From Rhodomicrobium sp. R_RK_3 (GTDB lineage Bacteria; Pseudomonadota; Alphaproteobacteria; Rhizobiales; Rhodomicrobiaceae), in contig NZ_MWLK01000006.1 in NCBI RefSeq assembly GCF_002198715.1, forward strand, positions 62,001-126,000: a stretch of DNA of 64,000 nucleotides, written 5' to 3'. Both the position numbers and the translations under genes were made by a program. The stretch's first letter is position 1, and each line of letters begins with the position of its first letter. A model generated the notes under the pieces. It was not told the DNA's origin. It saw only the letters and a list, made by a program, of their open reading frames with translations, and searched no databases. Positions 17,895 through 27,100 of the stretch are shown here, one piece after another.

Positions 17895-18245
17895 AACACA
17901 CTCCGCAGTAGCTAAACGACAAATTGCACCAACCAGTTGCGCTACCTGATCTCATAATCGCTCAACGTGCAGAAGCTGTTTTTACCTTTTATCAAGAGTT
18001 TTCACCCCAGCCGTGGCTTTACGGCATCGGTTTCGCGGGACGGAATTGGGCGCAATGCGCTTGCCAGGGGCCGGTTCGCGGGCAAGAATGACCTCGAATC
18101 GGAGCCTTTGGGCAGCGTGCGGGCGGAGTGGATCGTGCCCCGTTTCGGTGCGATTTCCACAGGCTCCATGGCGCGCGAAGGCCGGCCTGATGCCCGCAAT
18201 GCGCGAATCGCCCAGCGGGGTGCCAGGCCATACGGAGATGCGTGG
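17895..18245. other. Divergent intergenic region, polysaccharide operon / quinone oxidoreductase
   Basis: About 350 bases separating the divergent export lipoprotein and quinone oxidoreductase genes; it must carry both promoters. A frame continuous with the oxidoreductase is open through most of it but is unlike the family. The part nearest the lipoprotein (17930–18000) is AT-richer and is the likely promoter area, but I cannot fix hexamers. Confidence 0.4.
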
Positions 18246-19244
18246 ATGAAGGCGATGTTGAGCAAGATTGCGGGCGGCCCGGAGACGCTGGTTCTGGAGG
18301 AGATCGCCGATCCGCTGCCGGCACCGGGCGAAGTCGTGCTCGACGTCAAAGCCTGCGGCGTGAATTTTCCCGACAGCCTCATCATCCGTGATCTCTATCA
18401 GTACAAGCCGGAGCGGCCGTTCGCGCCGGGTGGCGAAGTCAGCGGGGTGGTCACCGCCGTGGGCGAGGGCGTGAAGCGGCTGAAGGCGGGCGACCGGGTG
18501 ATCGGCTCGGTGGGCTGGGGCGGCATGGCGGAGAGGCTGGCGGTGGCGGAGAACCGCTGCATTCCGATCCCCGACATGATGCCGTTCGATCAGGCCGCGG
18601 CCTTCATCATGACCTATGGCACCTCCTATTACGCGCTGAAGCAGCGGGCGTCGCTGAAACCGGGCGAGACGCTGCTGGTGCTCGGCGCGGCCGGCGGCGT
18701 GGGGTTGGCGGCGGTGGAACTGGGCAAGGCGATGGGGGCGCGGGTGATCGCGGCGGTGTCGTCGGAGGAGAAGCTGGCACTGACGGAGGCGCATGGGGCC
18801 GATGCCGGTGTCGTCTATCCGTCCGGCCCGTTCGACAAGGAGGGGCAGAAGGCGCTCGCCGACCTGTTCAAGGGCGTCTGCGGCAAGGACGGCGCCGATG
18901 TGATCTACGATCCGGTCGGCGGCGATTATGCCGAGGCGGCGCTACGTGCGATTGCCTGGGAGGGGCGGTTCCTGGTGGTCGGATTTCCGGCGGGCATTCC
19001 GAAACTGCCGCTCAATCTGACGCTGCTCAAATCCTGCCAGGTGGTTGGCGTATTCTGGGGTGAGTGGACGCGACGCTTCCCGAGCCAGAACGCGGAGAAT
19101 ATCCGCGAACTGCTGGAGTTTTACGCCAAGGGTGCGATCAAGCCGACGGTTTCGGCGCATTTCCCGCTGGAGCGGGCGGGCGAGGCGATTTCCTGGCTCA
19201 CCGACCGCAAGGCGATGGGCAAGGTCGTGGTGACGATCGATTAG
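18246..19244 (+). CDS. NADPH:quinone oxidoreductase-family protein (zinc-free MDR)
   Basis: A 332-aa medium-chain dehydrogenase/reductase of the quinone reductase branch. It starts MKAMLSKIAGGPETLVLEEI at ATG 18246, with a Shine–Dalgarno GGAG 8 bases before it; longer in-frame sequence upstream is unlike the family. It carries GROES-like N-terminal residues ACGVNFPDSLIIRDLYQYK, PGGEVSGVVTAVGEGV and the NADPH-binding motif LGAAGGVGLAAVELGKA. Catalytic-zinc cysteine and histidine ligands of alcohol dehydrogenases are absent. It probably reduces quinones or enoyl/enone substrates. No operon partner is evident. Confidence 0.88.
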   Translation: MKAMLSKIAGGPETLVLEEIADPLPAPGEVVLDVKACGVNFPDSLIIRDLYQYKPERPFAPGGEVSGVVTAVGEGVKRLKAGDRVIGSVGWGGMAERLAVAENRCIPIPDMMPFDQAAAFIMTYGTSYYALKQRASLKPGETLLVLGAAGGVGLAAVELGKAMGARVIAAVSSEEKLALTEAHGADAGVVYPSGPFDKEGQKALADLFKGVCGKDGADVIYDPVGGDYAEAALRAIAWEGRFLVVGFPAGIPKLPLNLTLLKSCQVVGVFWGEWTRRFPSQNAENIRELLEFYAKGAIKPTVSAHFPLERAGEAISWLTDRKAMGKVVVTID

Positions 19245-19399
19245 GACGGCGCGGCAATGACTGATGGCGGCATGGGCACAACCGATGAATTGGACAGCGG
19301 CTTTTTCATGAAGCGGGCGCGGATGTGCCGGCATCTATTCGGCGCCGCCGATTTCCGGGCGGAAGCCCTCGCCAGATCGAGCGCCTATTGAGTCCCCGC

Positions 19400-19876
19400 A
19401 TGACAGAGCTGGACGCGCACGCCGTCATCGGCGTGATCTCCGACACGCATGGCCAGATGCGGCCTTCCGCGCTCGCGGCATTGCGGGGCTCCGATTTCAT
19501 CATCCATGCGGGCGATGTCGGCCAACTCGATGTGCTGGACAGCCTGCGGTCGATCGCGCCTGTCCTCGCGGTGCGCGGCAATGTCGATCCGAACGGAGCG
19601 GACGCTTTGCCGATGAGCGCGATCGTCTCGCTCGGCGGACACAGGATTTACGTGCTGCACATTCTCGCCGATCTGGCTCTCGACCCGGCCGCGGCGGGTT
19701 TCGCGGCCGTCATCTACGGCCATAGCCACAAGCCCGGCATTGCGGAGAAGAACGGCGTGGCCTATTTCAATCCGGGCGCCGCCGGACCGCGCCGTTTCTC
19801 CTTGCCGGTAACGGTCGGCAGGCTGCGGCTCGCCGGCAGCCTGCTGAAGCCGGAGATCATCCCTATCGAGGGCTAG
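19400..19876 (+). CDS. YfcE/MJ0936-type metallophosphoesterase
   Basis: A 158-aa calcineurin-like phosphodiesterase of the small YfcE class. Metal-binding motifs are seen in order: SDTHGQ (D-x-H), HAGDVGQ (GD), RGNVD (GN), VLHI and GHSHKPG (GHxH). The usual glycine after the penultimate motif histidine is isoleucine here (VLHILAD), but all ligand residues are kept. Start ATG 19400 places the first strand directly at the N-terminus. Substrate unknown; family members hydrolyse phosphodiesters in vitro. The stop overlaps the stop of the convergent small gene by two bases. Confidence 0.87.
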   Translation: MTELDAHAVIGVISDTHGQMRPSALAALRGSDFIIHAGDVGQLDVLDSLRSIAPVLAVRGNVDPNGADALPMSAIVSLGGHRIYVLHILADLALDPAAAGFAAVIYGHSHKPGIAEKNGVAYFNPGAAGPRRFSLPVTVGRLRLAGSLLKPEIIPIEG

Positions 19877-20079
19877 GCAGGGATGAAGATGCCGAGCACG
19901 AGCGCGGCGAGGATCGAGAACAGGATCAGGTAGAAGGCGGCGGCCGCACCCTTGCCGGAATCGAGCGGCTGGGCCGGCGCCGGGCTCGCGGGCGCCTCGC
20001 TGGCATGATCGGAGGCCTCGCCGAGGGCCGGGATGGTCAGCAGGGTCGGGCGTCTGGAGACTGCGTTCGCACCGTGCAT
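19873..20079 (-). CDS. Small membrane protein, function unknown
   Basis: A 68-aa protein: a proline/alanine-rich soluble part (SEAPASPAPAQPLD) followed by one hydrophobic C-terminal segment (AAAAFYLILFSILAALVLGI). Start ATG 20079 is supported by GGAG about 9 bases before it; a longer frame to 20205 exists but has no ribosome site. It looks like a tail-anchored peptide. I do not recognise the family. Confidence 0.55.
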   Translation of the reverse strand: MHGANAVSRRPTLLTIPALGEASDHASEAPASPAPAQPLDSGKGAAAAFYLILFSILAALVLGIFIPA

Positions 20080-20225
20080 GGCTGATTCTCCGCAAAAACC
20101 GCGCCGCTCGCGCAGTGTTTCCGTCTGTCGCGATGGAGATCGAAGGGGTTCAATCTGGCGTGTAACGCGCCATGATGGCGAAAGTTCGCACGGGACTGCA
20201 TTCATGCATCGGGGCGTGGCAAAGC

Positions 20226-20275
20226 CCCCTCACCCGGGCCCTCGCGCGCCCGCCCTCTCCCGCGAGGGGAGAGGG
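20226..20275. repeat. REP-like GC-rich hairpin
   Basis: Intergenic stem with arms CCCTCTCCC (20253–20261) and GGGAGAGGG (20267–20275) around a loop of about five bases, preceded by a CCCTCACCCG stretch. This composition is typical of short extragenic palindromes in many Proteobacteria. I saw only one copy here. Confidence 0.5.
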
Positions 20276-20385
20276 CAAAAAACAAACGCGCACGCTGGAA
20301 AGACTTCAGATAGTGGCGAATGACCACCGCTTTCCAGCCCTCTCCCTTGTGGAGATCGTTGCGTATGCCACGGGCCGCTCCCCTC

Positions 20386-20492
20386 CGTCGTCCCGCGCGG
20401 CCGTCGGGCCGACCGGGATCCATCGCCGCACAGCGAGCACCGTGCTTGCTGAGAAGCGAGTGGGCCCCGGCTCTGACGGCCGGGGCGACGGA
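20386..20492 (+). repeat. Intergenic palindromic repeat, copy A
   Basis: About 107 bases related to the copies at 24006, 41400 and 45371. The right half (AGCGAGTGGGCCCCGGCTCT, then GACGGCCGGGGCGACGG) is almost identical to copy B. The left half keeps CGTCGTCCCG but is diverged. It forms a GC-rich stem from GGCCCCGGC/GGCCGGGGC. Confidence 0.7.
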
Positions 20493-20527
20493 ATAAATTG
20501 CTGAATTTTGCAGAGGTCCCCTGTGGG

Positions 20528-20569
20528 AGAAAAAAAGCCGCCGCGCGGGGAGGTCCCGCGCGGCGGCTT
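20528..20569 (-). terminator. Rho-independent terminator of the catalase gene
   Basis: A perfect 15-bp stem (AAGCCGCCGCGCGGG, 20535–20549, with its complement at 20555–20569) has a 5-base loop. On the minus strand it is followed by a run of seven T residues (plus-strand As at 20530–20536). It lies 27 bases past the catalase stop codon. Confidence 0.9.
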
Positions 20570-20595
20570 CTTGCTGAAGGGTGCCCCCTCCGCGA

Positions 20596-22074
20596 CTACT
20601 CTGCGGCAACCGCGCTCGGCAGATCGGCGGCGCTGAGGCCAGTCCGCTTCGCCACGCCTTCGCCATAGGCAGGGTCGGCCTTGTAGAAATGCGCCACCTG
20701 CCGCTTGATGATCTCGACCGGCACGCCGGCCATGGCTTCGGCGATATTGTCCATCAGCCGCTCCTTGGCATCGGGGGCCATCAGCCGGAACAGGTCGCCC
20801 GGCTGCTTGTAATCGTCATTGCCGAGCCGGTGATTATAGCGGTCGGCATCGCCGGAAATCTTCAGCGGCGGTTCGGCCGCGCTCGGGTCCTGCACCGCCC
20901 CGCCGAAGGAATTCGGCTCGTAATAGGCGTCGAGGCTCCCGGTCAGCGGCTCGAAGAAGCGCATTGAGCCGTCCTTATGATAGTGATGCACCGGGCATTT
21001 GGCACGGTTCACCGGCAGCGCCTCGTAATGGGTGCCGAGCCGGTAGCGATGCGCATCGGCATAGGAGAAGATGCGGGCCTGCAGCATCTTGTCGGGCGAG
21101 AAGGAGATGCCCGGCACGATGTTCTTCGGCGCGAAGGCCGCCTGCTCGATCTCGGCGAAATAATTGTCCGGATTGCGGTTCAGCTCCATCACGCCGACTT
21201 CGATCAGCGGATAATCGCCATGCGGCCACACCTTGGTCAGGTCGAACGGATTGTACCAATGCTGGCCCGCCTCGGCCTCCGGCATCACCTGCACGAACAC
21301 CGTCCATTTCGGGAAATCGCCGCTCTCGATCGAGCCGAACAGATCGTCCTGATAGGATTCGCGCGTCTTGCCGATGATGGCTTCGGATTCGCGGTTGGTG
21401 TGGTAGGCGATGCCCTGCTGGGTGCGGAAATGGAATTTCACCCAGAAGCGCTCGTTCGCCGCGTTCAGGAACGAATAGGTGTGCGAGCCGAAGCCGTGCA
21501 TGAAGCGCGGGCTGGTCGGGATGCCGCGATCGCTCATCAAAATGGTGACCTGATGCAGGCTTTCCGGGCTCAGCGACCAGAAATCCCACATCGCCGTCGT
21601 CGAGCGCATATTGGTCTTCGGGTGCCGCTTCTGGGTGTGGATGAAGTCGGGGAACTTATAGGGGTCGCGGACGAAGAACACCGGCGTGTTGTTGCCGACG
21701 AGGTCCCAATTGCCGTCTTCGGTGTAGAATTTCAGCGCGAAGCCGCGCACGTCGCGCTCATGGTCGGCGGCGCCCATCTCGCCGGCGACGGTCGAGAAGC
21801 GGGCCAGCATTTCGGTCTTCTTGCCGATGGCGGAGAAGATGTTCGCCTTGGAATATTGGCTGATGTCCTTGGTGACGGTGAAGGTGCCGAACGCGCCCCA
21901 GCCTTTGGCGTGTACGGTGCGCTCCGGGATGCGCTCGCGGTTTTGATGCGCCAGCTTCTCGATGAGCTGGTAATCCTGGATCAAAAGCGGCCCGCGCTCG
22001 CCGGCGGTGATGGAGTTTTGATTGTCCGGGACGGGCGCGCCGGCCGTCGTGGTCAATTTGGGCTTATCGGTCAT
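20596..22074 (-). CDS. katA: Monofunctional haem catalase (small-subunit clade)
   Basis: Dismutates H2O2. The 492-aa product has the active-site segment [16 protein letters not shown] with the essential histidine, [20 protein letters not shown] and [20 protein letters not shown]. The haem-ligand region is [14 protein letters not shown], whose tyrosine is the proximal iron ligand. The length matches clade 3 small-subunit catalases, without the C-terminal flavodoxin-like domain. ATG 22074 has GGGAG 6 bases before it. It is transcribed divergently from an OxyR-like gene, the classic arrangement for peroxide induction, and ends at a strong terminator. Confidence 0.95.
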   Translation of the reverse strand: MTDKPKLTTTAGAPVPDNQNSITAGERGPLLIQDYQLIEKLAHQNRERIPERTVHAKGWGAFGTFTVTKDISQYSKANIFSAIGKKTEMLARFSTVAGEMGAADHERDVRGFALKFYTEDGNWDLVGNNTPVFFVRDPYKFPDFIHTQKRHPKTNMRSTTAMWDFWSLSPESLHQVTILMSDRGIPTSPRFMHGFGSHTYSFLNAANERFWVKFHFRTQQGIAYHTNRESEAIIGKTRESYQDDLFGSIESGDFPKWTVFVQVMPEAEAGQHWYNPFDLTKVWPHGDYPLIEVGVMELNRNPDNYFAEIEQAAFAPKNIVPGISFSPDKMLQARIFSYADAHRYRLGTHYEALPVNRAKCPVHHYHKDGSMRFFEPLTGSLDAYYEPNSFGGAVQDPSAAEPPLKISGDADRYNHRLGNDDYKQPGDLFRLMAPDAKERLMDNIAEAMAGVPVEIIKRQVAHFYKADPAYGEGVAKRTGLSAADLPSAVAAE

Positions 22075-22174
22075 GGCTGTCTCCCGATGGTATGAAATCC
22101 GATGCAGCATGATCCTTGCAAAGCATGATAAGGTCCAAGACGATTAACTGAAAGAGTGATAAGCAAAACTGATA
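22075..22174. promoter_or_regulatory. katA–oxyR divergent promoter region
   Basis: One hundred AT-richer bases between the divergent catalase and OxyR genes, with repeated GATAA elements (near 22127, 22159 and 22172). OxyR binds extended ATAG-like half-sites, so the GATAA repeats are candidate contacts. I cannot define the four half-sites with confidence. Confidence 0.45.
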
Positions 22175-23098
22175 ATGCGCGTCACCTTGAAGCAATTGCG
22201 CTATTTCAATACGCTTGCGCGCGAGCTGCATTTCGGCCGTGCCGCGGAGCTTTGCGCCGTCTCGCAACCGGCGCTTTCCATGCAGATTCAAGATCTTGAG
22301 CGGGAGCTTGGCACCGCGCTGATCGAGCGGCGGCACTCCGGCGTTACGCTCACCGAGCAGGGCCGTGAGGTGGCGGCGCGCGCGGCGCGCATCCTCTCCG
22401 AAGTCCATGATCTTGTGGATTACACCCGGCACCAGAGCCGGCTGCTCAGCGGCCCCTTCCATCTCGGCGTCATCCCGACGGTCGCGCCCTATCTGCTGCC
22501 GCTGCTGCTGCCGCGCCTGCGCGCGGATTTCCCTGATCTCGAGCTGCATCTGCGCGAGACGCAGACCTCGAGCCTGCTCGCCGAGCTCTCCGGCCAGTCG
22601 CTCGACGCGGTGCTTTTGGCGCTGCCGGCGGGCCTGCCGGAGATCGAGACCATGCCGCTGGTCGAGGACCGCTTCGTGCTGGCCATCCCGCCCGGCACCG
22701 GCCGCCGGGGCAAGGCCGCACGCGCGGAAGATCTGATCGCTAGCGAGCGGCTTCTGCTGCTGGAGGAAGGCCATTGCCTGCGCGATCAGGCGCTCAGCTT
22801 CTGCCGGATGCAGCAGGTCGACGGCGTCTACACGTTCGGCGCCTCGAGCCTGTCCACCCTGGTGCGCATGGTCGCCAACGGCCATGGCGTGACCTTGCTG
22901 CCGGAGATCTGCCTGCCCGCCGAAGTGCGCGGCGGCGAAGTCCGCATCATCCGCTTCCCCGACCCGCCCCCGAGCCGGACGCTGGGCCTTGCCTGGCGCG
23001 CCAGCTCGCCGCGCAAGCAGGATTTCGCCGCGCTCGGCCGGCTGATGGGCGAGCTTTTGGCGGGAGAAACCGCTCCGCCCGCCGCGCGCAAGAACTGA
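22175..23098 (+). CDS. oxyR: OxyR-type LysR-family peroxide sensor
   Basis: A 307-aa LysR-family activator. An N-terminal winged helix (LKQLRYFNTLARELHFGRAA, VSQPALSMQIQDLERELG) is followed by a substrate-binding-like regulatory domain. That domain has LLLEEGHCLRDQALSFC, where the two cysteines are nine residues apart, matching the redox pair Cys199/Cys208 of E. coli OxyR. This makes peroxide sensing by disulfide formation very likely. It sits back-to-back with the catalase gene, its probable target. Start ATG 22175. Confidence 0.93.
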   Translation: MRVTLKQLRYFNTLARELHFGRAAELCAVSQPALSMQIQDLERELGTALIERRHSGVTLTEQGREVAARAARILSEVHDLVDYTRHQSRLLSGPFHLGVIPTVAPYLLPLLLPRLRADFPDLELHLRETQTSSLLAELSGQSLDAVLLALPAGLPEIETMPLVEDRFVLAIPPGTGRRGKAARAEDLIASERLLLLEEGHCLRDQALSFCRMQQVDGVYTFGASSLSTLVRMVANGHGVTLLPEICLPAEVRGGEVRIIRFPDPPPSRTLGLAWRASSPRKQDFAALGRLMGELLAGETAPPAARKN

Positions 23099-23172
23099 CA
23101 TCTCCGTCATCGCCAACCCGCGCGCGATCGGGCAAGCTGGACGGCAAAGCAATGCGACCAGGGAGGATGACG

Positions 23173-23958
23173 ATGGCCGGCGGCATGTTCGATCTGAGCG
23201 GCAAGGTGGTGCTGGTGACGGGCGGCAATGGCGGCATCGGCCTTGCCATGGCCGACGCAATGGCGCAAGCAGGCGCGGGCCTTGCGATCTGGGGCACCAA
23301 TGCCGGCAAGAACGCCGCTGCCGAAGCGCAACTTGGCGCGCATGGCGTAAAGGCGAAGGCTTATCTCTGCAATGTCGCCGATGCGGACGCGGTGAATGAG
23401 ACGTTCGCCGCGACGCTCGCCGATTTCGGCCGCGTCGATGGCTGTTTCGCCAATGCCGGGGTGATCGGGCGCGGCGAGCGGTCGTTTCTTGACATCACCC
23501 GGGAGGAATGGCGGCGAGTCATGTCGGTCAATCTCGACGGCATCTTCCACACCTATCAGGCCGTGCTGCGCCACATCGTCGAGCGCGCGGGACGCGGCGA
23601 TCCGGGCGGACGGCTGGTCGGCATCTCGAGTCTGGCCTCGATCTCGGGCGCGGCCCGCAACGAGCATTATGGGGCGACCAAGGGCGCGCTCAACGCGATG
23701 ACCTACGCGCTGGCGGTGGAGTTTGCCCGCTTTGGCGTCACCGCCAACGCCATCCTGCCCGGCTGGATCGAGACCGAGATGACGCAAGCGTCGATGGCGA
23801 ACGAGAAATTCGCCTCGGCGATCATGGCCCGCACGCCGATGCGCCGCTGGGGCCAGCCCGCCGATTTCGCGGGGCTCGCGGTCTACCTGATGAGCGACGC
23901 TTCAGCCTTCCTGACCGGCCAGGGCATCCTCGTCGACGGCGGCTATTGGCGGTTTTGA
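23173..23958 (+). CDS. SDR-family oxidoreductase
   Basis: A 261-aa classical short-chain dehydrogenase/reductase. The NAD(P) motif is VTGGNGGIGLAMADAMAQAG (TGxxxGxG), then FANAGVIG (NAG), the catalytic serine in GISSLASISG and YGATKGALN (YxxxK). The C-terminus is FLTGQGILVDGGYW, as usual. GGGAGG at 23161–23166 touches the ATG at 23167 but stands 6 bases from the ATG at 23173, so the latter is the start. Substrate unknown. A 75-base gap separates it from oxyR. Confidence 0.9.
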   Translation: MAGGMFDLSGKVVLVTGGNGGIGLAMADAMAQAGAGLAIWGTNAGKNAAAEAQLGAHGVKAKAYLCNVADADAVNETFAATLADFGRVDGCFANAGVIGRGERSFLDITREEWRRVMSVNLDGIFHTYQAVLRHIVERAGRGDPGGRLVGISSLASISGAARNEHYGATKGALNAMTYALAVEFARFGVTANAILPGWIETEMTQASMANEKFASAIMARTPMRRWGQPADFAGLAVYLMSDASAFLTGQGILVDGGYWRF

Positions 23959-24005
23959 GGGGCTTTTCGTCCGGTTGGCGCTGACGGTCCCAGATCCTCT
24001 CCTTT

Positions 24006-24117
24006 CGTCGTCCCGGACACCGCGAAGCGGTGAGCCGGGACCCAATCATCGATCCGCAAGCACTGCGGCAAGCGGAGAGGCGAGTAGGCCCCGGCTCTGA
24101 CGGCCGGGGCGACGGAG
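24006..24117 (+). repeat. Intergenic palindromic repeat, copy B
   Basis: About 112 bases between the SDR and AsmA-like genes. The left stem comes from CGTCGTCCCGGAC and GCCGGGACCCAAT around CGAAGCGG. The right stem comes from GGCCCCGGCTCT and GACGGCCGGGGCGACG. It aligns along nearly its whole length with the reverse complements of copies C (41400–41510) and D (45371–45480). Confidence 0.8.
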
Positions 24118-24179
24118 AATTCTTGGAGTTCACAGAAGCCACCCGAGGCCGTGCGCTAGGCGCCGCAGCGAGGCGTCGA

Positions 24180-27100
24180 CTACCGGGGCACGCTGCTCGG
24201 GCGGCCTTCGCTGCGCTTTTGCTCCGGCGGGATGACGCGCGGGGGCTCGGTCTGGTCGAATTCGAAGAGCTGGCGCAGGAAGCCCGGCGCCACCATCGAC
24301 ATTGGATTGACCAGCACGTCCGGGTTCGACGTTGCCCCCTTCACCGCGAAGGTGATGCCGAACAGGCCCTCGCCATTGCGGCTGACCAGGAGGTCGCCGA
24401 GGATCGGCACGAGGCCGATGGCGCCGTTCAGGCCGTAGAAGGGCACATAGGTGCCGGACACGTTCACCCGCTCGCGCTTGAAATCGATATTGCCGCGCAA
24501 AGTCGCGCCGAGCACCGGGCCGTTGATGGCGGCGTCCTGCAGGATGAACTGGCCGTTGCCGACCGAGAAGGCGACGCGCAGACGGTCGAATTGGAGCTGG
24601 TCGTAGAAATTGGCCGGAGGCTGCTGCTGCGCCGCGGGCGGGCGCTTGCCGCCGCCCTTGGGGCCGGACAGCACCTCCTCCACCACCTGGTCGTTGGCGA
24701 TGGAGAAATTGCGCGCGTAAAGCGTGCCCGACGTCTGGGTGTCGCCGGTGCCGTCGAGATTGACCTTGATCGAGACCTCGCCGCCCCGCGCCGACGGGTA
24801 GAAGCCGACGAGGCGGAAAGCGGCGCCGGCATCGGTCGCCTCGGCGAGGATCTGGCGGGGCTGGCCCTTCTTGGCATCGACGCGCGCCGCGAGCGGGCTC
24901 TTGCCGTTGAGCTGGCCGTGCAGGTCGAGATAGCTCAGCCGGTTGTTGCGCCGCTTGGCCGTAATCGAGACGGTCTTCAGCGTGGTGTCGAAAAAGCCGA
25001 TGACGTTCTCGATATCGACCTGGGCGTCGAGCCCTTGCGCGTCCTTGGGCGGCTCGGGCTGGTCCTCGGCGATCTGGCCGGCCGAGAACAGCGAGCGGAA
25101 GAACTGGCGCCCGTCGAAGGTCTTGCCCTTCACCCGCACCTGCCAGACATTGCTGCGGTCGAGCTCGCCGCTCAGTTCGAGCTGGGTCTGCTGGTTGAGC
25201 ATGACCTGGGGCAGGCTGAAGGCGATGGGCTTGTGCTTGTCATTGACCTTGAGGCTGCCGCGAACCGCCAGATCATCGCCCGTCAGGTTGATGTTCTTAA
25301 CCTCCAGCCCGCTGTCGGACGGCTCCAGATCGAGGCTGAGCGAGGCGCGCTGGCCGGGCGCCTTGCGCCAGCCCATGCTCGGCATCAGCACGTCGGCATC
25401 GGTCAGATTGGCATCGAAATGCAGGCCGGGCGTCGCCTTGCCGTTGAAGGTCACCATCAGCTCGGTGGGCACGCCGCCGCGCAGCAGATGGTTGACGTCG
25501 AGCCCCATGCCCGCGCGGGCGTTCTCGTCGATGATGGCGCGCAGCCGCAAGGGAGGCTGGCGATCCGGCGCGGCGTCGAAGATGCGCTGCCAGCCGAGCA
25601 GCACGGGCACGCCGTTGACGACAAGCTCGCCGCGCGCCTCGAGCGCCTTCTCGGAGACGTCGAAGTCCAGCGAGCCGCCCTTGACGCTGACGCCGCCCGG
25701 CAGGTCGTTCGCCTTGATGTCGGCGAGCGTGGCGCGGCCGGTCAGCTTCATGTCCTTGAATTTCAGATCGGCGATCAGCGGCAGGCCGATGCTGAAGCTG
25801 GTCGTCGTGGTGCCGATGACTTCAGGCACTTTCATATCCAGCGCGCTGATATAGCCGAGCGAGGGCTGGTCGAGCAGCTCCATGACGCTGGCGGCGGTGC
25901 CGGTGCTCTTGAAATGCACCTCGCCGGTCGGCACGCGCGGGCGCAGATCGCCGATGATGAACTGGCCGTCGGTGAAGGTCACGGCGGCGCCCGATGGCAG
26001 CGCGATCTTGCTCTCCGGCACGGTCAGGAAGAAGCGCTGCCCGGCGACGACGGCGGTCGCCTTTTGCGTGCGGATGGGCGGCAGCGACTTGACGAAGTGG
26101 ATTTCCATATCTTCCAGCTCGAGCCGGAAATCCACCGCTTCGGGCGGCAGATGCGCGCCGTCATGCAGGCTGGCGAGGAGATCGGTCGGGATGTCGATAT
26201 TGACGGTGCCGCCGGAAATGCGTCCGGACGGGATGCGCAGCCCGATCCATTCCCAGGCGCCATGGGCGATGAATTTCGGCCAAATCAGCTTGAAGAAGGC
26301 GACCGGCATCGGGCTGACGGTGCCGGTGAGCTTGATGGCGGGCGAGGTGCGGCCCTGGGTGAAGGCGCCGGTCAGGCTGATCTGGGCATCCGCCGCCTGC
26401 AGGAAGAAGCGGTCCAGCCGGACCTCGCCGAGGCGCGGATTGTACTCGCCCTTGGCGACCATGCCGTCCAGCGGAATTGAGGGCACGCCGAATTCCTCGG
26501 CGCCGAGAACCAGTTCGTCGGCGCCGAAATGGAACGCCCAATGGCCGGTATCACGCTGGCGCTCGATCAGCCCGCGCATCTTGATGCGGCTCTCGCCCCA
26601 GACGATGTCCGATTGCGTCAGCCGGATGATGCCCTGCTCGCGCGAATAGGTGAGCTGCAGGGTGCCATTGTCGATCTGGGCGGGGAAGCGCTGCTCCCAG
26701 GGCGCGTAGAAATTGCCTTTCTTCAGCGAGGCGCGCACGGTGCCGCTCTGAATGTCGCCATTGCCGGCCAGTTGCAGGTCGGCGGCGAGCGTCACCGGCA
26801 TGTCCCACATCTTGGGGAGCTGGAAGGCGGGAAATTCGTCGCTGAAGGCGCGGGGCACGATGTCGGCGATGCCGACGCTGAGGCTGATCTGGCCGGTGCC
26901 GCGATTCTGCCCGGCGCGGAACTGGAAGCTAAAGGCGTCGGCCGGCGACTGCACCGAGACATTGCCGACGACCGAGCTGGTCTCGTCGCTATGCACCACG
27001 TCGATCTCGACCGAGGGCACCGCCCAGCGGGTGATCTGATCGCCGCGATCGAAATAGACGCTGGCGTCGCGAATGGCGAAGCTGGTGAGATAGGCGGACT

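Noticed and set aside
24030-26480. 816-codon open frame on the plus strand opposite the AsmA-like gene
   Set aside because: Shadow frame with repetitive composition; the minus strand carries a coherent transmembrane/periplasmic protein through the whole stretch.
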